A DNA stretch of 7,472 nt, taken from NCBI GenBank assembly GCA_049974825.1, contig JBNGDJ010000111.1, positions 1 to 7,472 on the forward strand. Reading direction: 5' to 3'. Made by a program: the position numbers and the translations under genes. The DNA comes from JBKHDT01 sp049974825 (GTDB lineage Bacteria; Pseudomonadota; Gammaproteobacteria; Halothiobacillales; Halothiobacillaceae). Positions 1 through 4,987 of the stretch are shown here, one piece after another. The notes beneath the pieces are model-generated. The model ran no database searches and had not been told where the DNA came from. It worked only from the letters and a program-made list of their open reading frames with translations. Positions within the stretch are counted from its first letter, which is position 1. Each line of letters opens with the position of its first letter.

Positions 1-77
1 CGGGCCATGCGTGTCTGCACAAATCCATGGATGGATTTGTGCAGAGTTTCCCTAGGCAATCTCTGCACGAATGCAGA
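1..77. repeat. Multi-hairpin intergenic repeat, copy A (left end, partial)
   Basis: This is a partial copy of the repeat family found again at 7101-7472. Bases 14-28 and 31-45 form a perfect 15-bp inverted repeat around a GG centre, with core CATGGATG. A second hairpin reuses its right arm: GTGCAGAG at 39-46 pairs with CTCTGCAC at 61-68. The first 20 bases are identical to 7425-7444, and 43 of the first 48 bases match 7425-7472. The element begins directly after the stop codon of the leftward GspF-like gene (TAA at 80-78), so the hairpins would lie in its 3' untranslated region. There is no T-tract, so this is not a standard intrinsic terminator, though it could protect or define the 3' end of the mRNA. 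Confidence 0.85.
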
Positions 78-956
78 TTACCCAAGCCACCCCTGCAGCA
101 CCCAGAACAGGCCCAGCGCGTAGACCGCCCTGGGCATCCATTCGACCATCATTTCCCGCCGCAGCACGAGTTGCTCCGAATGCCGGGCGCACAGACGAGC
201 CAGGGTTTCGGGCAGGCGGCCGGCGGCTTCACCGGCCACAGCAAGACGGTACTCCGCCGGGTCGCTCAGCAGGCCCTGGTCATGGGCGGCCGAAAGCCAG
301 GGACGTCCCGGGATTTGCCTGGCCACGGCATCGAGCCGCTGGCGTACAGCCAGGGGAAAAACCGGGCCAAGCAGGCTCAGGCTGTCCCGGACCGGCAAGC
401 CCGCGTCGAGCAATTCAGCAAGCAGGTGATAGAGGGCAGTCCGCTGAACCAGCGACAGGGGGCGCCCGAAACGCAGACGCAGATTGTCGAAATGCGCGAG
501 CACGGTGGGCAAGTAACGAAAACCCAACCAAAGCAGCAAGGCAAGCACCATGGCGGGGCGCAGCACGGCACCCAGATAGCCTGTCGTGCTCAGCTGTCCG
601 GCAAAAAGGGCCGGAAGCGGCATCACGAACAGGGCGATGATCAGCAGCCCGGCGGGCAGGTAGAGCGCCGAGCGCATCTTCTCGCGGATGCGCTGGCCCG
701 ACTCCAGCTGCCCGGCCAGAAGCGACAAGCCCTGGTCGAGGCGGCCGATCGTCTCGAAAGCCTCAAGCATTGGTTGCTCGGCGGAACGAATCCAGCCCTG
801 CTGGCGCAAGGCGAACATCGGGCGCAGACTGCGGCCGCGACCGCCGACCAGGGACCAGGCCCGACCCCAGTCCACGCCCGCAGCCAGCAGAACGGAAAGC
901 TCATGAAGCCGGGCTGCCCGCGTGGCGTCGGACTCGGGCCGACCTTTCCCGCTCAC
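78..956 (-). CDS. GspF/PilC-like inner-membrane protein (type II secretion F family), short form
   Basis: This 292-residue protein has the two-repeat layout of the type II secretion/type IV pilus platform family (T2SF). Repeat 1 is a helical cytoplasmic part (about 17-92) followed by a membrane segment (about 96-120). A second hydrophobic segment lies at 128-148. Repeat 2 covers about 168-270 with the family-like stretches LLDAGLPVRDSL (182-193) and AGEAAGRLPETL (241-252), and ends in a C-terminal membrane segment (274-291). GspF and PilC are usually about 400 residues; this one lacks most of the N-terminal extension. In the family such proteins sit in the inner membrane and couple a GspE/PilB-type ATPase to pseudopilus or pilus assembly. 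The start is GTG at 956-954, overlapping the TGA of the cyclase gene by four bases, with no clear Shine-Dalgarno, so translation probably depends on coupling. No partner machine genes are in the window. The family call is fairly sure; the specific machine is unknown. Confidence 0.85.
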   Translation of the reverse strand: MSGKGRPESDATRAARLHELSVLLAAGVDWGRAWSLVGGRGRSLRPMFALRQQGWIRSAEQPMLEAFETIGRLDQGLSLLAGQLESGQRIREKMRSALYLPAGLLIIALFVMPLPALFAGQLSTTGYLGAVLRPAMVLALLLWLGFRYLPTVLAHFDNLRLRFGRPLSLVQRTALYHLLAELLDAGLPVRDSLSLLGPVFPLAVRQRLDAVARQIPGRPWLSAAHDQGLLSDPAEYRLAVAGEAAGRLPETLARLCARHSEQLVLRREMMVEWMPRAVYALGLFWVLQGWLG

Positions 957-3805
957 CCGGAACGAACGCAGTCGCGTCCGGCCTCCTTGGCCTGATAGAG
1001 CGCCCCGTCGGCCCGGGACAGCATCCGGTCGACGGTATCCCCCGCATCTTCACATGCGGCCACGCCCAGGCTGGCCGTCACGCTGAGCATGCCCCCACGA
1101 ATCGGCACCCGGGAGCCTCCGATCCGCTGCCTGATTCGCTCGGCTACCACGCAGGCGGCCTGATGATCGGCCTCGGGCAGCAGAACCGCAAACTCCTCAC
1201 CCCCAAGACGGCCCACCGAACCATCGGCCCGCACGGCATCAAGGATCGTTGCGGATACATCCCGCAGAACCCGGTCTCCAGCCTCGTGGCCATGTCCATC
1301 ATTCACCGACTTGAAGTGATCGATATCCAGCATGATCAGGGCGAGAGATCCCTCAGTGTGACTGGCTTCGTCATGCGCCTTCTGGGCCAGCTCCATAAAG
1401 TGACGCCGGTTGAACAGGCCAGTCAGCGGATCGGTGGTTGCCAGTCGCCGCAGTTCGGCCTCCAGGCGTACGCGATCGGAAATATCGATTCCGTTGCCGA
1501 TCAGCAGTGCCTGCCCATCCAGCACCAGCCTGTGAATGGACAGGTCATAGGGACGGGCCTGATCCTCAGTCGCCAAAAGCCGGGCTTCCAGACGGGCCGA
1601 ACCTGCGCGCAGTGCCTCGGACAGCGCCGATTCGACCCGTTCTCGATCTTCCGACACAACAAGGTCGAGCATCGGTGACTCGCCCAGGCCCTCATCATCC
1701 CGGCCAGTGACTGCATTGAGATTGCGATTCCAGAGCGCCAGCCGCTGCTCCGGCGAAAGCATGTAGAAGATGCCCGGCAGACTGTCGATAATGCCGTGGG
1801 CCGTATCGCGCTGACGGCGCAGGGCTTCCTCAAGGGCGCGCCGTTCGGTGATGTCCAGCACGACACCCACCATCCGCAGCGGCTTGCCTGCGGGGTCAAA
1901 CTCGACATGCCCACGCTGATACACATGCCGAACCGTGCCATCCGGGCGCAAAATACGGTGCTCGATGTCGTAGACTGGCCCACCAGGTTGCAGCGACTCG
2001 TTCACTGCCTGCCCCACCCGCTCCCGATCGTCCGGGTGCACGGCCTGCATAAACGCCTCGTGTGTCGCGGCCCACTGCGTCGGCGCCAGTCCGAAAATCC
2101 GGTACACCTCATCGGACCAGCGAATCTCGCCACTGACAAAATCGGACACCCAGTTGCCGAGGTGGGCAATCTGCTGGGCCTCGGCCAGCTCCGCCTCGCT
2201 GCGCTGCAACGCCTGCTGAACTGCCTTGCGGTCGGTAATGTCCTCGTTGATGCCCACCACCCGGATCACCGTGCCGGAATCGTCCCGAATGGCACGCGCA
2301 AGCGCCCGGATTTGCCGAATGGCCCCGTCCTGCCGACGAATCGAAAACTCCGAGGCATAGGGCCGTTCGGAAGACAACCCGGTCTCCAGATCCCCGAGCG
2401 CCCGATCCAGCGTGTCCTCGGTCAACGCCGCACGCCAGGTCTCGAATCGTCCGTCGAAATCATCCGCCGCGACCCCGTAGATCCGGAGCATCCCGTCGTC
2501 CCAGTCCAGCCGCCCGGTCGTGATCTCGTAATCCCAGATACCAAGCCCTGCAGCAGAGGTCGCCAGCTGCAGGCGCTCGGTCAGACGGGCCCGCGCCTCG
2601 GCAGCAGCACGTTCCTCGGTAATGTCCCGGGCGGTGCCACGAAAACCGACCAGGCGGTGCTCACTGTCAAAAATCGGCAGGCCGCTGACCCGCTGCCACA
2701 CGATGCGACCATCAGGTTGCACCGACCGGTGCTCAAGGTTTCGCCAGGATTCAGACCGAGCCACGTGCCGCGCAAGTAACGCCTGCACCGCCACGGCATC
2801 TTCCTCCGGCATGAACTCCATGGGCGAGTGCCCCAGCACGGCCTCCACAGGCCGGCCCAGTACCTCGCTGATGGTGGCGGTTACAAAGCGGTAACGGCCG
2901 TCCCGATCCACCTCCCAGATGTACTCGGCCGCCGCCTCGGCCACGTCGCGGAAGCGGCGATCGCTCTCCTCCCGCGCTCTGGCCAGGGCCACCTGCTCGG
3001 AGATGTCCCGGAAAATCACCATCAGGCGGATCTCGTTGCCCTCGTCCACCCGATGAGCGCTGACGTCCATATGCACCACATGGCCGTCCGCATGGCGTAG
3101 CATCGTCTGGAAATGATCGCTGCCGTGCTCGACAACATAAGCGATATGCGCCGCGGTTTCCTCGGCAGTCTCACGCACCTCCAGGTCCGGGATGGCCATT
3201 TCAAGCAGGCGCGCGCGATCGTGTCCGATCATCCCGCAGAAGGCGGGGTTGACCTCGAGAATGCGGCCCTGAAGGTCATTGATCCAGAAACCGTCCGGAT
3301 TGCGTTCCAGCAAGACCTGGTAACGATTGCGCAGGCGCTCGTTGTCCCGGTTCACCTCCGCCGAGTCCAGGGCGCGACGCAGCAGCCACGAATCGCAGTC
3401 GCCCACGCGCAGATACTCGTGGGCCCCGGCCTCCTGAACCCGCTGGAGCAAACCGGTTTCGGAAAAGTGATCAGCCAGCACCAAAATCACTGCCACCGCC
3501 GGAAAACGCCTCCGGATCGACTCGATCACCGTGGCATCCGGCTTTTCCAGCCCCAGAAGCAGGTAATCCGCCCGGGAAGATTCCGCGTCCGGTGACTCGA
3601 TCAGAGAGACTCGGCAACCAATCCGCAAACCGCAAAGATGACGGGCAAAATCCGCCATGCCGTCGGGTGCGCCGGGCAGGCCGAGGACTGTGACCTCCCT
3701 CATTGTCCCGTCTGTGGGTTCGGTTTCGCAGAGTCTCTTCAATCCGCACCTTCCGCAGTGTTCCGCCACGCCGCAATCAAAATGCGAGGCCGACCACTCA
3801 AGCAT
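953..3805 (-). CDS. Multi-PAS diguanylate cyclase (GGEEF)
   Basis: This is a sensor enzyme predicted to make c-di-GMP from two GTP. There is no membrane segment, so it is probably cytoplasmic. With the ATG at 3805 it has 950 residues: a short Cys-rich N-terminus (1-34), a receiver-like alpha/beta region (about 36-148) without an obvious phospho-acceptor pattern, five PAS/PAC units (about 160-272, 283-398, 405-527, 533-655, 660-780) most ending in a DIT/DIS-type PAC signature (e.g. RDITEERA, EDITDRKA, LDITERRA), and a GGDEF domain (785-948). The GGDEF domain has DPLTGLFNRR (792-801), DIDHFKSVND (827-836) and intact GGEEF (868-872). The allosteric RxxD inhibitory site reads R859-A-D-G862, so its Asp is out of register. 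The start is uncertain: ATG 3805 lacks a Shine-Dalgarno and residues 1-34 use more A/T-ending and AGG/AGA codons. ATG 3703 (MREVTV, 916 residues) is a credible alternative. The gene ends in a GTGA overlap with the GspF-like gene. Confidence 0.93.
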   Translation of the reverse strand: MLEWSASHFDCGVAEHCGRCGLKRLCETEPTDGTMREVTVLGLPGAPDGMADFARHLCGLRIGCRVSLIESPDAESSRADYLLLGLEKPDATVIESIRRRFPAVAVILVLADHFSETGLLQRVQEAGAHEYLRVGDCDSWLLRRALDSAEVNRDNERLRNRYQVLLERNPDGFWINDLQGRILEVNPAFCGMIGHDRARLLEMAIPDLEVRETAEETAAHIAYVVEHGSDHFQTMLRHADGHVVHMDVSAHRVDEGNEIRLMVIFRDISEQVALARAREESDRRFRDVAEAAAEYIWEVDRDGRYRFVTATISEVLGRPVEAVLGHSPMEFMPEEDAVAVQALLARHVARSESWRNLEHRSVQPDGRIVWQRVSGLPIFDSEHRLVGFRGTARDITEERAAAEARARLTERLQLATSAAGLGIWDYEITTGRLDWDDGMLRIYGVAADDFDGRFETWRAALTEDTLDRALGDLETGLSSERPYASEFSIRRQDGAIRQIRALARAIRDDSGTVIRVVGINEDITDRKAVQQALQRSEAELAEAQQIAHLGNWVSDFVSGEIRWSDEVYRIFGLAPTQWAATHEAFMQAVHPDDRERVGQAVNESLQPGGPVYDIEHRILRPDGTVRHVYQRGHVEFDPAGKPLRMVGVVLDITERRALEEALRRQRDTAHGIIDSLPGIFYMLSPEQRLALWNRNLNAVTGRDDEGLGESPMLDLVVSEDRERVESALSEALRAGSARLEARLLATEDQARPYDLSIHRLVLDGQALLIGNGIDISDRVRLEAELRRLATTDPLTGLFNRRHFMELAQKAHDEASHTEGSLALIMLDIDHFKSVNDGHGHEAGDRVLRDVSATILDAVRADGSVGRLGGEEFAVLLPEADHQAACVVAERIRQRIGGSRVPIRGGMLSVTASLGVAACEDAGDTVDRMLSRADGALYQAKEAGRDCVRSG

Positions 3806-3985
3806 ATCAGGGGAATGAAGTGTGGTCAGTTACCAAGGTGCGGTCAAAGGCTGGCCGAGGAAATTCGCCGAGCGGGTGGCATCAAAAACCGGGACACCTC
3901 CCTGCAGCCGACAGGATTCGACCACAAGGAGGCAAAGGCAGGAAAACCGGCACGGGAGAGTTCCGCGCCGGGAGGACGGAGGTTG
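3806..3985 (-). other. Intergenic spacer between the small gene and the cyclase
   Basis: This 180-bp spacer holds no gene that I can support. There is no strong intrinsic terminator after the small gene: the only candidate is a weak GGGA/TCCC stem followed by a short T run (read leftward, around 3890). A TTGACC (3847-3842) with a poor -10 (CACACT, 3824-3819) is the best promoter-like pair. If it is used, transcription would start only a few bases before ATG 3805, which would favour the later start at 3703. Read-through from the promoter at 4400-4372 is equally possible. Confidence 0.4.
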
Positions 3986-4261
3986 TCAGGCTGCGCTGGG
4001 CAGAACCGCCTGCGCGTGATCCTTTGCCGGACCCGGCGCCGGCTCGGCGTCCTGCCATTCGCGGCGGGCTGCTGCCTGTGCCGGCACCAGGGGCAAATAG
4101 CCCCGCGCCAGTTGCTCGACGGCGTCATCCATCCCCAGCCCCGAGAGAATCAGTTCGGGCGCACCCAGAAATTCCGACAAGGGAATGCCAATCTCCTCGA
4201 GTCGACAGGCCCGGTGTACCACGGCCCAGAAATCGGCAAAGACATCGTTGCGTGATTGCAT
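3986..4261 (-). CDS. Small orphan protein, 91 residues, unknown function
   Basis: I do not recognise a family. The product begins MQSRNDVFADFWAVVH. Residues 1-60 look helical and mixed-charge, with the run LEEIGIPLSEFLGAP and a short LARGYLPLVP segment. The last 30 residues are Ala/Pro-rich and probably disordered. There is no signal peptide or membrane segment, so it is likely cytoplasmic. The case for a real gene is mainly upstream: GAGGAG lies 8 bases before the ATG at 4261-4259, and a near-consensus sigma-70 promoter lies about 110 bp upstream. A TTG two codons earlier (4267-4265) is possible but sits only 2 bases from the ribosome binding site, so I prefer the ATG. The cyclase gene starts 180 bp further on in the same direction, so the two may be cotranscribed. 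A role connected to the cyclase is only inference from position. Confidence 0.65.
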   Translation of the reverse strand: MQSRNDVFADFWAVVHRACRLEEIGIPLSEFLGAPELILSGLGMDDAVEQLARGYLPLVPAQAAARREWQDAEPAPGPAKDHAQAVLPSAA

Positions 4262-4365
4262 GATCAATTCTCCTCGCGTTGCGGTAACCGGCAGGCTTGT
4301 CCGCCGGTGGCGAAGCGGCTGGCCCTTCGGGCGACTCGTCCCTGGCCCGGATCAGCCATTCCTGA
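4262..4365 (-). promoter_or_regulatory. Structured 5' leader of the small gene
   Basis: If transcription starts 7 bases after the predicted -10 box, the mRNA has about 104 untranslated nucleotides before ATG 4261. The leader is GC-rich and self-complementary. A 6-bp perfect stem ACCGGC/GCCGGT (4308-4303 with 4292-4287) encloses a 10-base loop, about 25 nt upstream of the start codon. Upstream, GCCC-GAA-GGGC can form, nested inside GGCTG/CAGCC. I compared it by eye with the c-di-GMP (GEMM) and guanidine riboswitch consensus sequences and saw no convincing match. A regulatory role is inference from the length and fold. Confidence 0.35.
4270..4275 (-). promoter_or_regulatory. Ribosome binding site GAGGAG
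   Basis: On the minus strand GAGGAG stands 8 bases before the ATG at 4261-4259. This spacing decides the start of the 91-residue gene against the upstream in-frame TTG, which is only 2 bases away. Confidence 0.75.
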
Positions 4366-4371
4366 AAACAA

Positions 4372-4400
4372 AATATAGGTGTCATCATTGCCACTGTCAA
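4372..4400 (-). promoter_or_regulatory. Sigma-70-type promoter, near-consensus
   Basis: Read leftward: -35 TTGACA (4400-4395, 6/6 match), 17-bp spacer, -10 TATATT (4377-4372, 5/6 match). The bases just upstream (about 4401-4432) contain two T5 tracts on the same strand (GTTTTTGATGTTTTTG), resembling an UP element. It stands out against the GC-rich background. Predicted transcription start is near 4365. It points at the 91-residue gene and possibly the cyclase and GspF-like genes beyond. Confidence 0.8.
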
Positions 4401-4493
4401 TCCTTGCAGTACAAAAACATCAAAAACCGACAGGAACCCCGGCTGGCAGAAAACCGGTGGCAAACAGAACTGCAGCACGACGCCAGCCTGGGT
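4401..4493. other. Intergenic segment between promoter and first REP
   Basis: Apart from the T-tracts next to the promoter (on the minus strand), I see no gene, strong hairpin or repeat in this stretch. Confidence 0.5.
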
Positions 4494-4531
4494 GCTGGAT
4501 GCGCGCCGGGGGCGCTTGTCCGGCCTACGGC
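4494..4531 (+). repeat. REP-like palindrome, copy 1
   Basis: It has the arrangement of enterobacterial REP sequences: GCTGGATGCGC, a short stem-loop GCGCC-GGG-GGCGC, then CTTGTCCGGCCTACG. E. coli REPs carry GCC-GATGCG at one end and CTTATC-GGCCTAC at the other, which matches closely apart from the central arms. A second copy in the same orientation is at 4938-4975. The orientation given is that of the GGATGCG head. Confidence 0.75.
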
Positions 4532-4566
4532 TACGTCCTGCGGGGGTAGGCGTGGTGCCGTCGGGC

Positions 4567-4589
4567 CGTGGTGGTTTTACCTGACCACG
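4567..4589. repeat. Short inverted repeat CGTGGT/ACCACG
   Basis: Bases 4567-4572 pair with 4584-4589, with GG/CC inside, around a TTTTA loop. It precedes the first AGA hairpin. At the second AGA hairpin (4744) this stem is reduced to a CGTGGTGG remnant, so the two array units differ here. Confidence 0.45.
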
Positions 4590-4590
4590 A

Positions 4591-4626
4591 TGGCTGGGCC
4601 TGCAGAGCAGGCCCGGCAGGCGTTCC
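4591..4626 (+). repeat. AGA-triloop hairpin repeat, copy 1
   Basis: This 36-bp segment is repeated without change at 4744-4779. Bases 4596-4603 (GGGCCTGC) pair perfectly with 4607-4614 (GCAGGCCC) around an AGA loop. The loop is the reverse complement of the TCT loop in the neighbouring hairpins, so on the minus strand it reads TCT too. Confidence 0.8.
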
Positions 4627-4634
4627 TCCCACCT

Positions 4635-4685
4635 CGTTCCCAAGCTCTGCTTGGGAACGGGATACCCCGCAAGCTCTGCTTGCGG
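4635..4685 (+). repeat. Double TCT-triloop hairpin repeat, copy 1
   Basis: Two adjacent hairpins. Bases 4635-4645 pair with 4649-4659 (11 bp, arms CGTTCCCAAGC/GCTTGGGAACG), and 4667-4674 pair with 4678-4685 (8 bp, arms CCGCAAGC/GCTTGCGG). Both close on the same GC-TCT-GC core. A 51-bp copy with two changes is at 4866-4916. These sequences have no T-tract and are not standard terminators. Confidence 0.85.
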
Positions 4686-4743
4686 ATTTCGGGAACCTGA
4701 CGTGGTTGGAATTTCGCGCAGCGGTGCGGTTTCTGGCCGTGGT

Positions 4744-4779
4744 GGCTGGGCCTGCAGAGCAGGCCCGGCAGGCGTTCCC
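4744..4779 (+). repeat. AGA-triloop hairpin repeat, copy 2
   Basis: Identical to 4591-4626. The hairpin is 4748-4755 with 4759-4766 around AGA. Its right edge runs directly into the hairpin at 4773-4797. Confidence 0.8.
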
Positions 4780-4797
4780 AAGCGGAGCTTGGGAACG
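4773..4797 (+). repeat. Hairpin with same 11-bp arms, GGA loop
   Basis: Bases 4773-4783 and 4787-4797 have the same 11-bp arms as 4635-4659 but a GGA loop instead of TCT. Here the companion CCGCAAGC hairpin is absent. It is joined directly to the preceding AGA hairpin, whereas in unit 1 a short linker (TCCCACCT) separates them. Confidence 0.75.
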
Positions 4798-4865
4798 AGG
4801 GGTGCGGCGGGTTGGTTTCGGCGTGGTGCTGTGGCCCCGCCGGTGTCGGCTTGCCTCTACGCGCT

Positions 4866-4916
4866 CGTTCCCAAGCTCTGCTAGGGAACGGGATACGCCG
4901 CAAGCTCTGCTTGCGG
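4866..4916 (+). repeat. Double TCT-triloop hairpin repeat, copy 2
   Basis: Copy of 4635-4685. Hairpin one (4866-4876 with 4880-4890) has one A-A mismatch from a change at 4883. Hairpin two (4898-4905 with 4909-4916) is a perfect 8-bp stem. Both loops are TCT. Confidence 0.82.
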
Positions 4917-4937
4917 GGCCGGGGTTTGGCACCGGGC

Positions 4938-4975
4938 GCCGGATGCGCGCCCGGGGGCGCTTGTCCGACCTACGA
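4938..4975 (+). repeat. REP-like palindrome, copy 2, 12 bp after the receptor gene
   Basis: GCCGGATGCGC head, perfect stem GCGCCC-GG-GGGCGC, tail TTGTCCGACCTACGA. It lies in the same orientation as copy 1. It begins 12 bases downstream of the chemoreceptor stop codon, the usual place for REPs, where in E. coli they can limit 3' exonuclease decay or termination-related transcription. It and copy 1 bracket the triloop hairpin array. Confidence 0.78.
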
Positions 4976-4987
4976 GATGGCTGCGCG

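Noticed and set aside
1..77. Rho-independent terminator after the GspF-like gene
   Set aside because: Strong hairpins are present but no T-tract follows in the direction of transcription.
27..995. A 322-residue open frame on the plus strand opposite the GspF-like gene
   Set aside because: It is rich in Gln, Arg, Pro and His and lacks domain character; it is the mirror frame of a clear T2SF protein in GC-rich DNA.
1796..2779. A 327-residue plus-strand open frame inside the cyclase gene
   Set aside because: It lies wholly opposite the well-supported PAS region and has low-complexity Arg/Pro/His composition.
4262..4365. c-di-GMP (GEMM) or guanidine riboswitch in the leader
   Set aside because: Short resemblances exist (GGTTACCG, GGACAAG), but the key conserved blocks such as AGGGCAAACC and the GAAA receptor pair are missing.
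4125..4781. Minus-strand frame of 218 residues through the REP/hairpin region
   Set aside because: It translates repeats (RACSAGPA, FPSRAWER-like strings recur in several frames) and crosses the promoter; the repetitiveness is from DNA hairpins.
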